The translations under genes and the position numbers were made by a program. A DNA stretch of 47,959 nt from a virus. Where the stretch lies: the IMG/VR virus record IMGVR_UViG_3300021424_000063, positions 1-47,959 of that record. One strand, 5' to 3'. The stretch's first letter is position 1; the number at the start of each line of letters is the position of its first letter. The notes under the pieces are model-generated. The model did no database searches, was not told where the DNA came from, and worked only from the letters and a program-made list of their open reading frames with translations. Positions 25,804 through 35,870 of the stretch are shown piece after piece.

Positions 25804-26928
25804 ATGGCAGTAATCAACGAACCAGAAAGATCAGAATTTTATCAAAAAGTGAGACATTTATTAGGTGCCCCTCTTAGATCAGTTGAGTTAGAGGACGAAA
25901 TGATGGATACTCTTTTAGAATATTCTATTGACGATTATTCACAATACGTACAAGATTGGTTGATAGAATCACAATGGACATCACTTTATAATTTAAACTT
26001 GGATACACAATCTTTATCAAGAGCGTTTCTTACAAAAAGTTTAGATTATGAAACAAGATACACTTACGCATATTCTAAAATTGTTGGTCTACAAGCCGGC
26101 GGAGATTGGGTTATGAAAAAAGATTATGTCCAATTAGTACCAAACCAACAAATTTATGAAATTCCAGCAAACAGAGAATTAAATGAAATTTTATGGTTCA
26201 CACCACCAACATTAAATAATTTAATGTTTGACCCTTGGGCATTCGGTGGTATTGCAGGTGGTGGTATTTCAGGTCCTGCAGGTTACGCACAAATGGGAAA
26301 CATGTCAGGTAGTTATTTTTTGATGCCGGCATTTGACATGTTACTTAGAATGCAAGAGATTAACATTCAAAGAAGAATCATAGCGGGTGAAATGACCTAT
26401 AGAATTACAGCACTACCTGAAGGTAAAAAAGCACTACATCTAATGAACACACCTGGCGGTAAATTTGACTTTGGTAATGCAGAATTGATGCAAGGTAGAG
26501 TTTGGTATTGGTACTATGATATAGGTGATGGTGACAGAGATCAATGTTTAAAAGACAATCCTGATATAATTAAATTACCTTCCGACATACCATTCGAAAA
26601 AATTAGTTGGTACGAACTAAATAACCCTGCACAGATTTGGGTTAGAAGATGGTTCACTGCATATTGTAAAGAAACCCTTTCTAGAGTAAGGGGTAAATTT
26701 AGCGGAAGTCTCAAAACACCCGAAGGTGATTTGACCATGGATTATACGTCATTGGGTACTGAGGCAAAAGACGAAAAAACTAAATTAATTGAAGAACTAA
26801 CAGGTGCAGAAGGTAGATTAACAAGGTTGAAACCTGAAAAGGTTATGGAAAGAGAAGCGTTGTTGGCAGAAAATCTTAACAAACAACTTAAATTTAGGGC
26901 AATGCCAAGACAGATATATGTAATTTGA
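25804..26928 (+). CDS. 13: Neck protein (gp13-like)
   Basis: The 374-residue protein starts with a helical segment, FYQKVRHLLGAPLRSVELED followed by 'EMMDTLLEYSIDDYSQYVQDW'. This matches the 'x-x-x-R-x-L-G-x-P-x-x-x-V-E-L-x-x-(E/D)-Q-(I/L)-x-x-x-(I/L)-x-x-A-(L/M)-x-x-Y' start of T4 gp13-type neck proteins. The C-terminal half holds 'WVRRWFTAYCKETLSRVRGKF', then a Gly/Pro turn and a charged helix, like the end of gp13. A Gly-rich loop (GGIAGGGISGPAGYA) sits at about 147-161. T4 gp13 (309 residues) sits on the portal and helps attach the tail. ATG 25804 is preceded by a TATTTAT motif at 11 bases. Confidence 0.75.
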   Translation: MAVINEPERSEFYQKVRHLLGAPLRSVELEDEMMDTLLEYSIDDYSQYVQDWLIESQWTSLYNLNLDTQSLSRAFLTKSLDYETRYTYAYSKIVGLQAGGDWVMKKDYVQLVPNQQIYEIPANRELNEILWFTPPTLNNLMFDPWAFGGIAGGGISGPAGYAQMGNMSGSYFLMPAFDMLLRMQEINIQRRIIAGEMTYRITALPEGKKALHLMNTPGGKFDFGNAELMQGRVWYWYYDIGDGDRDQCLKDNPDIIKLPSDIPFEKISWYELNNPAQIWVRRWFTAYCKETLSRVRGKFSGSLKTPEGDLTMDYTSLGTEAKDEKTKLIEELTGAEGRLTRLKPEKVMEREALLAENLNKQLKFRAMPRQIYVI

Positions 26929-26931
26929 AAT

Positions 26932-27273
26932 ATGAAAGGTCGAAAACCACATAGAAAAGTAATAATAAAGGGGGATATACCTGAAACCTTGAAATCAACT
27001 TTTACCTCAATTGTTAAACAATCACATTATCAAAGTAATGGTGAGGAGTTAACAATAATAAAAGAAATTGATTTTTGTGAATTTTTACTCAACTCTGAAA
27101 AAAATCAAAAAATAACAATTAAAACATTAACCAATTGTAAAGTCATACCCGATCAAAACAAAATTGACGAAGAGTGGGATGAAATATTACTTTCAAAAGG
27201 GGCTTGTGTGACCTTCCAAGTTGTAGAGAACGTTTGGTACATACTATCTTCAGACGGACTCAAGCTTGAATAA
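26932..27273 (+). CDS. Small beta-rich protein, possibly virion-associated
   Basis: The 113-residue protein is not recognised as a family member. After a basic start (MKGRKPHRK) it has a helical part and then 'KITIKTLTNCKVIPDQN' and GACVTFQVVENVWYILSSDG. The spacing of a strand, a polar loop, then 'G-A-x-V-T-F-x-x-x-x-x-x-W-Y-(I/L)' resembles jelly-roll strand pairs common in phage tail fibres and virion decoration proteins. It starts four bases after the neck gene and its last 24 bases overlap the convergent end of the DNA polymerase gene. Confidence 0.55.
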   Translation: MKGRKPHRKVIIKGDIPETLKSTFTSIVKQSHYQSNGEELTIIKEIDFCEFLLNSEKNQKITIKTLTNCKVIPDQNKIDEEWDEILLSKGACVTFQVVENVWYILSSDGLKLE

Positions 27274-30063
27274 TTTTTGGTCAGGTAGATATTTCCACAT
27301 AAACTCATCGGCATTTTTGTACATGTGGTATGGAGTTTCACCGACCCTATTCCAAAACAACATTTCTTCATCTGAGATTTCCATCACGTCTTCCAACTTA
27401 TCTTGATCACTTTCATCGAAAGGTTGTCCATTGATTAGTTCACACTGATCTTTAGTAAAAAAAGGTCTGTCTTCAGGATTCTTAACTAACAATCCGTTTC
27501 TTACTTCTTGTTTGAATACGACAAGTAATGGCTCCACCCTTTTGTTAAATGTTGCAATTGCTCTTTGGATGTTGTACTGGCCTTTCATTGTTGGGTTATT
27601 TTCTAAATCCAAAGGGTCAATACGGTAGCAGTTCAACTGAATTATAGAATCTAAGTTATTAGGAATAGTTCCACCGTAAGTGTCAATATGTTCTTGGGAC
27701 CAACCTTTCTTTGGTTTGTTAACTTTCTGAACATCTCCGTGGGATACTTTAGTTCCGTTGTTAACATAAAAAATTACATCACCAAGATTAACATTAAGAC
27801 CTTCCCTAATTGCAAGTTCCATGTGTGCCTGACGAGACATTAAACTTCCTGCCCTTGTTGTTTGTTTACTACGAATAATGTAGTCATCAATACTTTGTTT
27901 TACTTTTGCCTTGTTTGCAATATCCATCAAAGGAATTTGTAAGTCAAAAATTTGTTGTACATACTCGTAATACCATTCAACAAACTCTTGTCCTTTACCA
28001 TCAAGGAGTAATTTAATACCTTTATCCAAGAACTTTTCAATATAGATTGGCATTTTTTTAGATTTAATTGAGTTTCCTGTAAGTTTGATTTTACCTTTTG
28101 CAGTGATAAGAGCGTAGTTCTTACGTGACAAGTTAATACACGCCGGCCATTGACCATCAGTATCAAGAGCCATCTCACCCCTCATCGCAAGATCGTTAAA
28201 CTCCATCACATCAGCTTCTTCACCTACATATTCTTTACCCTCAACAACTTTCCAATTCAGACCTTTACCAACATACTTTCTTTCCTCTACCCTTTCAGGA
28301 ACCGAGAAGTTAATACCGTCCGTGTCCATTACCAAAGGTGTATAACCACGATCCATAAAGAAATTAATCATCATACGAAGATACTGACGACCTGTACAAG
28401 TAATCATCTCACCTTTATCCATGTCACCCCAATGAAAAACTTGTGGAGCTGACAACGCACCGAACATCGAGTTGATGAAAATCTTAATTGGTAATTGTTT
28501 ACGGTCATAAGAAGTTGATTTCTTTTTGTCAATAGTCGCATATTCCTCAGATAATTGTTTGTATTTGATACGAGTGTTACGGAAGTAGGATAGTAAACCT
28601 TTCATCGCACCTGTGACATCACACTCGGGGAATACATCATGTACCAACTGAATACACGGGTATAGAGACGAGTAGTCAAGTTTTAATACATTCTTTGAGT
28701 ATCCTGTTCGAATTAGACGAGAAAGTCCTCCTACGAAGTTCCCTTTGTCGTTTTTAGAAGGAATTGCAAGTCCATGTTTATAAGACCAAGCTAACATCAA
28801 CATTTTCCATAATGTTGCAGTACCCATCGTTGAAACTCTTTCATATGTTGTTGGAAGAAGTGATGCCAACAAGAATGAACCTTGGTTGAATTCTTCATCA
28901 ACCAATAGAGTTTCTTCCAAGTCATCGTCAAGATAACGCTCAATAATGTCGTCCCCAGTTGTTTTGATATACACTTTAGAATGTCTACCACAGATATCAT
29001 CAATCTTTGGGTCTACCCCAACTTTTTTATATTTACCATTTTCAATATTTAACCAATACTCTTCTTTCTCACGATACATTGACCCAATTTTGTTATGCTC
29101 AACATAAATACGATCAGTAGCCTCAGCCTCAATATATTTGGTAATATACTTCAAACCAGCTTCTTTGATGTTTGAGTTAATCGCCTGAGCTCTTCTAACT
29201 GAATGTAGAATATCAATAATATTGTAACCCCACATTTGAGTTTGAGTGAATTTCTCTACCTCGTTTGCAAGTTTCAACATTGACTCTTTTTGTGAAATAG
29301 ATTTCTCAGTGTTAAGAGATTTTGCAACTCGTTTAATATCAAGATTTAAAATTTTACATCTTTCATAAATCCAATACCAGTCAAAGTTAAATGAGTTGTA
29401 CCCTGAAAGAATGGAAGGTTTTTGTTCCTCAATAATATTAAAGAACTCCGTAATACCTCTACGTTCTTCGTCTTCGTTGGTACACTCAATAACTTTTTTG
29501 AATCCTTTGTTTGTTTTGATTCCGATCATGAAGATACGACCATCCTTGGGCTCAAGTGAGGTCGTCTCAAGGTCAAATACCATCCTCGTAATGTCGTTGT
29601 ATTCCTCAAAACCTTTGAATAATCTTTTTTCTTTTGAGATGAGGTATTGTTCAACGGGAGGTAATACCATGATGAGGTCTCTTACATTTTCACCCCAAGG
29701 ATCTACCCCACCTTCTCTAAAGAACTGAATCAGGTTTCTATAACCTTTCATGGACTTAACAAGAAATGTTAAACCACGTTCTAAACGATCATTACCATCA
29801 GTTCGTAGTTTTTCTATAATAATACCATGTTTTGTCATGGCTTCTTTTTGTAATGCTTTGGATTTTGAATAGAAGTTAAGATTACGTAGATCTCCTACCC
29901 AAGCAAAAGATATCAATGTATCTCGTTGGATCTGTTTTCCTTTTTCAGGAACTTCTTTAATTTTAAAAATCTTGTCGGATAAGTAATCGTATTCTACCGA
30001 TACGATGAATTCTTCAGGATCATTTCCCTGAAGAAATTGTTCAATTTCTTCTTGTGATATCAT
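27250..30063 (-). CDS. 43: Family B DNA polymerase (gp43-like)
   Basis: The 937-residue protein copies phage DNA with proofreading. The exonuclease domain shows MVFDLETTSLEP (Asp164, Glu166) and SGYNSFNFDW (Asp228). Polymerase motif A is KLDYSSLYPCIQ (Asp463), motif B 'KIFINSMFGALSAP' (about 527-540) and motif C is LVMDTDGINFS (Asp580, Asp582). Motif C has DTDG where T4 gp43 has DTDS. Length is close to T4 gp43 (898). The start (MISQEEIEQF) is ATG 30063. Upstream lies a TATTTAT motif 56 bases away, further than for the structural genes. Being embedded among late structural genes is unlike T4. Its 3' end overlaps the convergent gene by 24 bases. Confidence 0.95.
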   Translation of the reverse strand: MISQEEIEQFLQGNDPEEFIVSVEYDYLSDKIFKIKEVPEKGKQIQRDTLISFAWVGDLRNLNFYSKSKALQKEAMTKHGIIIEKLRTDGNDRLERGLTFLVKSMKGYRNLIQFFREGGVDPWGENVRDLIMVLPPVEQYLISKEKRLFKGFEEYNDITRMVFDLETTSLEPKDGRIFMIGIKTNKGFKKVIECTNEDEERRGITEFFNIIEEQKPSILSGYNSFNFDWYWIYERCKILNLDIKRVAKSLNTEKSISQKESMLKLANEVEKFTQTQMWGYNIIDILHSVRRAQAINSNIKEAGLKYITKYIEAEATDRIYVEHNKIGSMYREKEEYWLNIENGKYKKVGVDPKIDDICGRHSKVYIKTTGDDIIERYLDDDLEETLLVDEEFNQGSFLLASLLPTTYERVSTMGTATLWKMLMLAWSYKHGLAIPSKNDKGNFVGGLSRLIRTGYSKNVLKLDYSSLYPCIQLVHDVFPECDVTGAMKGLLSYFRNTRIKYKQLSEEYATIDKKKSTSYDRKQLPIKIFINSMFGALSAPQVFHWGDMDKGEMITCTGRQYLRMMINFFMDRGYTPLVMDTDGINFSVPERVEERKYVGKGLNWKVVEGKEYVGEEADVMEFNDLAMRGEMALDTDGQWPACINLSRKNYALITAKGKIKLTGNSIKSKKMPIYIEKFLDKGIKLLLDGKGQEFVEWYYEYVQQIFDLQIPLMDIANKAKVKQSIDDYIIRSKQTTRAGSLMSRQAHMELAIREGLNVNLGDVIFYVNNGTKVSHGDVQKVNKPKKGWSQEHIDTYGGTIPNNLDSIIQLNCYRIDPLDLENNPTMKGQYNIQRAIATFNKRVEPLLVVFKQEVRNGLLVKNPEDRPFFTKDQCELINGQPFDESDQDKLEDVMEISDEEMLFWNRVGETPYHMYKNADEFMWKYLPDQKLFKLESV

Positions 30064-30119
30064 AGTTATTTACTTTTGGTGTATTAGCTACCGAATAAGG
30101 TCGGCATTTACCTTCGTAA

Positions 30120-30126
30120 ATAAATA
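30120..30126 (-). promoter_or_regulatory. TATTTAT motif upstream of DNA polymerase
   Basis: Coding strand TCCTATATTTATTTACG, 56 bases upstream of the ATG at 30063, the longest spacing of the set. Confidence 0.3.
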
Positions 30127-30152
30127 TAGGAGTAAAAATTACTCTTGTCAAA

Positions 30153-32117
30153 TTATGATTGACAAGTTCCACAATCAACATATTCTGTGGACATGTTTGT
30201 AACGGTGAAAGTTTCTGGACCTGTCGTAATGTTAAGAATATTATAACAAGCATCAAAATCAGCAAAGTCTGTTGTTAAATAATAAGTGTAACCAACTATT
30301 GGTACAAAATAAGGTGGAGTTAAAGAAAACTTTGCAACCCTAATTTCAAAATCAGCACAACTTGAAACACTATAATAAACAAACAGAGGCTCTGGAGTCA
30401 TTGTAGGTGTGGGAGTTGGTGTTGGTGTCGGCGTCTTAGTTGGTGTTTTGGTTGGTGTTGGGGTTGGCGTTGCAGATTTTGTTGGTGTTGGTGTAGGTGT
30501 GGTTTCGGGACCAAAGAAAGAAATAATTTCCAATGTGATTTCCAACTCTTCAAGAGGCGGGTAATTCAATTGGAAAGTTCCAAAATCCGTTTGTTTTGTT
30601 AAATCATCATAATTTCTGGCAACAGTTTCTTTGTAAGTTCCAACCGTAGTGTTACTTTTAATTTCGATAGTTGGGTTGATCACAATTGGTTCACCATTTA
30701 TAGTGGTCAAAACATTGGAACAACTGAAAATGTAATCAAAATTAACAGCGCTTGAAGCTTCTAAAACATAATCACAGACAACCGAACCTTCGGTGTAATT
30801 TGCATATAAAGTTAAAGACACGGCATTAGCACAAGTATTTGACAAATTACTTGCTCCGACTTGCCAATAAGTTGTTCCTGAACATATTTGGGTTTTAATA
30901 CTATTACCTCCCGCAACCGTAATATAATCTATAGTGTCAGGGTCAACTAACGGTTTACTTGTACCGTCCCAAGAAGAAATGTTAAGTTCTGCGGCAACGT
31001 GATCAATTCTACACGCAAACCCAACAGTATACCCACCGGCAAAAACTAAACCAATTATTTTTTGAACCCCCGAAAAGTTGGCAATTAGTGCTGAACCTGA
31101 GTCTCCACCGTCAATTGGGTGTGGACATACAGTTGCTAAATTCGGGTCATTTTCTGGTCTAACAAACTGTATTACATCTGTAAATGTTACAGTCTGTACA
31201 CTACCTTGTAATTTAAAACCCCCAACAGGTATGGTAACACCAACTGCAAAAACCCTCAAAGGGCACGGTAATCCTTGTTTAACACCGGTTCTAGCACCAG
31301 AACTAAACAACATCGGATTTGTAGATAAGAGATTGTTTATTTCAGAGGTTGTTGCAAAGGGATAGGGAGACCCATAACTTATCCCAAATTGTTGTGAAGA
31401 ACCAGGTATACTTACAACAGGAGCACAGTCCAAAGATATTAATGCCCCATCTACTTTATTTACACCACCAGTCAAGAACATTGGCACATACCTTACAACC
31501 TCACCAATTTTCCAAGCATTCGGGATAGGCCAAGGAGAATTAGATGGACTATAAACAAAATCCTCATCTCTTGATCCTGTATTACCTAAATCATACTCAT
31601 TTTGAATTACACCTGACAAATTTCTTTGACTTGTATAAAAAGCATCACGTATAACAACGTGGTTATTTGTTACACCAACTAAAGCCTGAGTTTGATTGTC
31701 AACGGCAACAAACCCCAAAGTACCCAAAGAATAAGAACCGGCAGGAAGTGACTGAGCAATACCTTTACTAGCAATCATAGTTCCACCTAATATTGGTCTT
31801 ATGTATTGTCTATTAGGACAGGGATTTGATAATGTATGACAAAAAAGACAAGTCGGGTTACAAGCCATTGTTTTAATTTCACCCACCTCAACAACGTCTA
31901 CTTTTAAAACTTCACCATTTACAATAAAATCATCGTTTGGTAGTAGTTCATTTTGTGGTATAACATCAACAGGGAACTTTGTTGGGACTGTAAAAACAAT
32001 TGCCATTTCCCCTGTCATTTCTCCATTTTTTATTTTATGACCATAACCTACACCCACATAATCAGGTGTAGTTATGTATAAGTCATTGATTAACTTTTGT
32101 ATTTCACTATTTAACAT
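30153..32117 (-). CDS. Trypsin-like serine protease with Thr-Pro linker and C-terminal beta domain
   Basis: The 654-residue protein has an N-terminal part with [19 protein letters not shown], a Cys cluster (Cys86, 90, 93 and 100, possibly metal binding) and a chymotrypsin-like core. The likely triad is His153 (GVTNNHVV), Asp223 ([10 protein letters not shown]) and Ser340 ([10 protein letters not shown]). The GDSGS motif is the serine nucleophile site of this family. Residues 400-535 are beta-rich. A Thr-Pro tract ([16 protein letters not shown] and further repeats, 539-574) links to an 80-residue C-terminal domain with Cys587, 624, 649 and 652. It overlaps by 7 bases the 224-residue gene, which shares the same kind of tract. 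A protease joined to a virion-type stalk suggests a surface-exposed enzyme or a self-processing fibre; both are inference. Confidence 0.8.
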   Translation of the reverse strand: MLNSEIQKLINDLYITTPDYVGVGYGHKIKNGEMTGEMAIVFTVPTKFPVDVIPQNELLPNDDFIVNGEVLKVDVVEVGEIKTMACNPTCLFCHTLSNPCPNRQYIRPILGGTMIASKGIAQSLPAGSYSLGTLGFVAVDNQTQALVGVTNNHVVIRDAFYTSQRNLSGVIQNEYDLGNTGSRDEDFVYSPSNSPWPIPNAWKIGEVVRYVPMFLTGGVNKVDGALISLDCAPVVSIPGSSQQFGISYGSPYPFATTSEINNLLSTNPMLFSSGARTGVKQGLPCPLRVFAVGVTIPVGGFKLQGSVQTVTFTDVIQFVRPENDPNLATVCPHPIDGGDSGSALIANFSGVQKIIGLVFAGGYTVGFACRIDHVAAELNISSWDGTSKPLVDPDTIDYITVAGGNSIKTQICSGTTYWQVGASNLSNTCANAVSLTLYANYTEGSVVCDYVLEASSAVNFDYIFSCSNVLTTINGEPIVINPTIEIKSNTTVGTYKETVARNYDDLTKQTDFGTFQLNYPPLEELEITLEIISFFGPETTPTPTPTKSATPTPTPTKTPTKTPTPTPTPTPTMTPEPLFVYYSVSSCADFEIRVAKFSLTPPYFVPIVGYTYYLTTDFADFDACYNILNITTGPETFTVTNMSTEYVDCGTCQS

Positions 32118-32785
32118 ATCGGTTTAGTTTTAAATGTCATATAAATTGTTGAGACACCAGCTACCGCAGCACTTGGGGTTGGTGTTGGAGTAGGTATTAA
32201 ACCTCTTGTTGGTGTCGGTGTTGGTGTTAATCCTGAAGTTTGTGTTGGCGTTGGTGTCGGTGTTGGGTTTGTATCAGGAGAAACACTTGGAGTTGGTGTT
32301 GGTACAGGTACTGAAGGTTCAGGTGTTGGCGTTGGTGAAGGCGTAATTGATGGTGGTAGTGGTCCAGGTCCGATACAACAAGGGAATTCAATAACATAAC
32401 AACTTTCCCAAGGCAAATCGTCAGCTATGAAACTTTCTTGTACATTTATGTATAACCTTTCTCTTATTGGAAGAAGTAGGGTACCTTGGTCATTTCTGAA
32501 TAAAAATTGACCTTCGTATCTTCCTGTAGTACTAGTATCTCGTGGTGTAAATTGGTAGTAAACATAATACTCAGGACTTGCGTTTGGCTCGATAAGAATT
32601 TTTTCTACAAAACCGCAAGGTCTTGTTGATATCTTTGGAATACCTGTCTCTGTGTTAACCATCGAAAAGAATATTGCAGACTCTTCGATGAAATCCATCA
32701 TGTTGTTGTAATCACTTCTCCCATCTTTTATAACTTGCATTTTTAAAAGAGGAAGCGTAGCATTTTTCTTTATAAAGAAATCCAT
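32111..32785 (-). CDS. Virion-like protein with C-terminal Thr-Pro repeats
   Basis: The 224-residue protein has a beta-rich N-terminal domain (about 1-135; [20 protein letters not shown], and [20 protein letters not shown]). After a CC pair it has a proline/threonine tract ([20 protein letters not shown] and several more units, about 145-205) and a short end, [14 protein letters not shown]. The N-terminal part could be a small virion domain attached to a stalk, but is not recognised. It overlaps the protease gene by 7 bases, so the two are likely coupled. It has a TATTTAT motif 14 bases upstream and probably leads this small operon. Confidence 0.65.
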   Translation of the reverse strand: MDFFIKKNATLPLLKMQVIKDGRSDYNNMMDFIEESAIFFSMVNTETGIPKISTRPCGFVEKILIEPNASPEYYVYYQFTPRDTSTTGRYEGQFLFRNDQGTLLLPIRERLYINVQESFIADDLPWESCYVIEFPCCIGPGPLPPSITPSPTPTPEPSVPVPTPTPSVSPDTNPTPTPTPTQTSGLTPTPTPTRGLIPTPTPTPSAAVAGVSTIYMTFKTKPIC

Positions 32786-32799
32786 TAACAGTTTTCTTT

Positions 32800-32806
32800 A
32801 TAAATA
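32800..32806 (-). promoter_or_regulatory. Candidate late-promoter motif TATTTAT
   Basis: Coding strand GTTATATTTATAAAGAAA, 14 bases upstream of the ATG at 32785. Confidence 0.43.
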
Positions 32807-32812
32807 TAACAA

Positions 32813-35131
32813 CTAACATTCTTTTCGCAATTCTGCAGCATAAAAGTCAAATCTGTTATGTTCAGTTGGTGTCATCAAAAGAACCCCCGATTTTATTCTT
32901 CCTTTGACGGTTTCTTGGTAACAATGAGACATTAGGGTTTGTTCGTAAGGATTTGCAAATTTTGTTTCCAAGTAACATTTATAATTACCTTCTTTACTCA
33001 TTATAATTGGCCAATTCGAGAGATATATTTCTCCAGTCGCATAAGGAATTCCTTCTACAGATTTAATGTTTTTAAATTCTAACGATGGAGAATTCGGGTC
33101 TTGTCCGTGGGTTGGTAAATTTTGATTCTGTGGCCAATGTTTAGATCTGAAAGTTTGAGGTACGTTATACCAAGACCATTGTTTTTCGTGACTGCCATAA
33201 AATTCGGTATAGTTAAATTTTAAAAAATCGAGATTTTCTTTTTTTACTATAGATAACATTTTGTTGTAAAAGTTTTCAACGTAACGATTAAATCCATTTT
33301 TACAAACCCCTTTTCTTCCAGAATAAAAAGACATATCGTCTTCAAAAAACATATAATATGACATTTCTGATTGGTCAAAATGTTCTGCAACAAAAACCCT
33401 ACCTCCTGTAATACCAATGTTATCTTTTTTTATGTGTTCAAACCCGTATTGGTCACATAATGATTGATATCTTGAAAATGTGTTAGGGTCTGTAGAATTG
33501 TTTAATAAATATTTTTTTGTTTTCAACAGTATATTTTCATCATAGTCATCCATTGATTTTAATAAAAATTCAAATTGTTCGGGACTATTAAATGTTATTA
33601 CATATAACCCTACTTCACCATTTGTATTATTACTCACAACTTTTATTTTGGATGCGTTTTTTAAAACCGCAGAACCGTTTTTTAAATTTTCAAAAAATGT
33701 GTATAATAAACCATCAGGTAATATTTCAAAGTAGTCAATCAAAGTTGGGTTATTATAAAGTAGGATTGTAAATAAACTTTCCTCAGTACCCATTAATCCT
33801 TTGTTTAAACTATCTTGCATTAAAGAATAATACATCGTATTTAGAATCTCGATCGTTTTTTTTGGACCACCAAAAAAACCTCCTCTTGCAACTTTGTCAA
33901 TTTTTTGATTGGTATAATCATTCATTTTTGAATACTCGAATCCATGAATCTCATTGTGCGCGTTGTATGGAAAACAAACAAAGAAAAACTTATCAAAAGA
34001 TTCTATTTTATCTAAAACATTATCATGAGTGAAATAGTTCATACTTACCGTGTTGGACAGACCGGCATCAATCCAATATAAACTTTCAGAATCGAACTTG
34101 TCTAATATTCTAGCATCGTTTAATAAATACATTTTTGACATAACCAATGGGTTATACATCTCTAATTTTGCTTGTGTTGAGTCCCCAAGCCAACCCGCTA
34201 AACTATACCAATTAGGGTTTTTTCTTATTTGTTGAATTTGATTATAAAACTCATTGTTTTTAAACCAACTTATATCTCTGAGAATAAATTGTGTGTTATC
34301 GGGCTCTCTTTTATTGAACACAAATTTTTCTAATTCTTCGTCACCAAAAATTATCAAATTACAATCGATATCTAATAAATCTGAAAATTTGTTTAGATAG
34401 TGATCATAACTTCTTGACCAACCTTCTTTTAATGAATCTCGACCTATATTCCAAAGACCTGTAACCAAAGTAATTTTTTTACTTTTTACAACAGGTATTG
34501 GTCCGCCAACAACGTGTCTGCCTAATTGACTACACACAACTTCTAAATTATATGGAATATTTTTTTGTTTGAAAAAAACTTTAATTGCAGCGTCAACACC
34601 TGGCAAATCAAATCTTTTAAAATCGTGAAAAAGAATAACTCCACCGTCAACCATTCTATCATATATCTTTTTCAAACTATCGTATATTGAATCGTAAAAA
34701 TCTCCGTCTAAAAAAGCAAAACAAATTTTTTCAGGTAAATCTTCTTCATTAATGTCTTTGAACCACCCTTTTACTATTTTTGGTGGTGTCAACCCATTAT
34801 TTTCAAAGTTTCCTCTAAGTACGTCTTCTGTGGTTTTTAACGTTGATGGTTTCCATCCTGTATTAATTTCATACTCACTCAAAGGAGGTAAACCCTCAAA
34901 AGAATCAAACACAGTTAGGGTTTTTGAAGATTCGAATACATCCAATGTTTTTCTAATATATTTGGATGATTCTCCAACATAACAACCCAATTCAACCACA
35001 TCCCCTTCAAGATTTTTTTGTAAAACTTCAGTTAAGTTTTTTACAATATGAGAAATTTGTTCACTACTAATAATTGAAGCGTCAATTTTGTTGTTTTCAA
35101 AATTTAATATTGATTTTATTATGTTTTTCAT
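32813..35131 (-). CDS. Three-domain methyltransferase / HtrL-like / glycosyltransferase fusion
   Basis: The 772-residue protein has three parts. Residues 1-210 look like a TylF/macrocin-type O-methyltransferase: GDVVELGCYVGESSKYIRK (43-61) binds S-adenosylmethionine, 'FAFLDGDFYDS' holds Asp142 and Asp144, and 'GGVILFHDFK' His169-Asp170. Residues about 219-490 start KITLVTGLWNIGRDS and continue 'YWIDAGLSN', as in the HtrL/YibB family, thought to be sugar-transfer related. Residues about 500-772 look like a GT-A fold with 'YYMFFEDDMSFYSG' (acidic pair near 595). It is the last gene of a run of five on the minus strand, two bases after the GT25-like gene. Substrates are unknown. It may build a methylated glycan. 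Confidence 0.72.
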   Translation of the reverse strand: MKNIIKSILNFENNKIDASIISSEQISHIVKNLTEVLQKNLEGDVVELGCYVGESSKYIRKTLDVFESSKTLTVFDSFEGLPPLSEYEINTGWKPSTLKTTEDVLRGNFENNGLTPPKIVKGWFKDINEEDLPEKICFAFLDGDFYDSIYDSLKKIYDRMVDGGVILFHDFKRFDLPGVDAAIKVFFKQKNIPYNLEVVCSQLGRHVVGGPIPVVKSKKITLVTGLWNIGRDSLKEGWSRSYDHYLNKFSDLLDIDCNLIIFGDEELEKFVFNKREPDNTQFILRDISWFKNNEFYNQIQQIRKNPNWYSLAGWLGDSTQAKLEMYNPLVMSKMYLLNDARILDKFDSESLYWIDAGLSNTVSMNYFTHDNVLDKIESFDKFFFVCFPYNAHNEIHGFEYSKMNDYTNQKIDKVARGGFFGGPKKTIEILNTMYYSLMQDSLNKGLMGTEESLFTILLYNNPTLIDYFEILPDGLLYTFFENLKNGSAVLKNASKIKVVSNNTNGEVGLYVITFNSPEQFEFLLKSMDDYDENILLKTKKYLLNNSTDPNTFSRYQSLCDQYGFEHIKKDNIGITGGRVFVAEHFDQSEMSYYMFFEDDMSFYSGRKGVCKNGFNRYVENFYNKMLSIVKKENLDFLKFNYTEFYGSHEKQWSWYNVPQTFRSKHWPQNQNLPTHGQDPNSPSLEFKNIKSVEGIPYATGEIYLSNWPIIMSKEGNYKCYLETKFANPYEQTLMSHCYQETVKGRIKSGVLLMTPTEHNRFDFYAAELRKEC

Positions 35132-35132
35132 A

Positions 35133-35870
35133 TTATTTAAAAACTTTTTTTAATTGGTGTATTTGAATTTTATTTGGTTCTACTTTTTTTATTTTAAATT
35201 GTTCTGTGTCGTACACAAAATTATGATAGTTCCCTTGTATCCATACATCGTAATTTACTGGACCTCTTGGTTGTAATGTAGATACAAAACCAACCGCATG
35301 ATTGATTAATAGGGGTACCGTCGTTAATGTTGTAAAACCTTTGGAATTTAATAAAGGTAAATAATCGTCAATTGCTATGTAATCTTTTCTATAATTCAAA
35401 TTATCTAAAATGTATTCATAAGCATTTTTTTTAATAATATAAGCCCAAGCTCCAGTACTTTTTGGTATTGTGTAAAGACAATCAGTTACTTTAACCATAA
35501 TTTCTTTCGGATTACAACCAAATAATAAAACGTCCCAATGAACTTTTTGTAAATCTTTGTGGACTTGTTGTAGAGTTGGTTTTAAGTGTTTACGTTGACC
35601 GGGATAGTAAGAAGTGTCTTCAATGTTAAAATCGTCTTCTGCAACAAAAATAGTTTCTAAATTTTGTTCTTTGGAATTTTGAAATATTTTCAAATGACTT
35701 TTAGTACAAGAATAGGCATGTAATTCATCCGTTAGTGCTTCAAATCTTTCTAAACCTTTGATGTTGTATTTTTTTTCTAAATTACGAACGTTTTTCAACC
35801 TATCAGTACTTTGAGGTAGATTTATAAAATAACCCTTGTTAGCAAAATTCAATCCTAAAATACTAAACAT
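35133..35870 (-). CDS. GT25-family-like glycosyltransferase
   Basis: The 245-residue protein has the GT25 pattern: FINLPQSTDRLKNVRNLEKK (15-34), then AYSCTKSHLKIFQ (52-64) and ETIFVAEDDFNI (Glu78-Asp79-Asp80). Such enzymes add sugars in lipo-oligosaccharide synthesis, and in collagens galactose to hydroxylysine. It overlaps the upstream gene by 8 bases and precedes the three-domain gene by two, so it is part of a tight operon. A collagen-like fibre is encoded three genes upstream, which is suggestive, but no direct link is visible. Confidence 0.75.
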   Translation of the reverse strand: MFSILGLNFANKGYFINLPQSTDRLKNVRNLEKKYNIKGLERFEALTDELHAYSCTKSHLKIFQNSKEQNLETIFVAEDDFNIEDTSYYPGQRKHLKPTLQQVHKDLQKVHWDVLLFGCNPKEIMVKVTDCLYTIPKSTGAWAYIIKKNAYEYILDNLNYRKDYIAIDDYLPLLNSKGFTTLTTVPLLINHAVGFVSTLQPRGPVNYDVWIQGNYHNFVYDTEQFKIKKVEPNKIQIHQLKKVFK

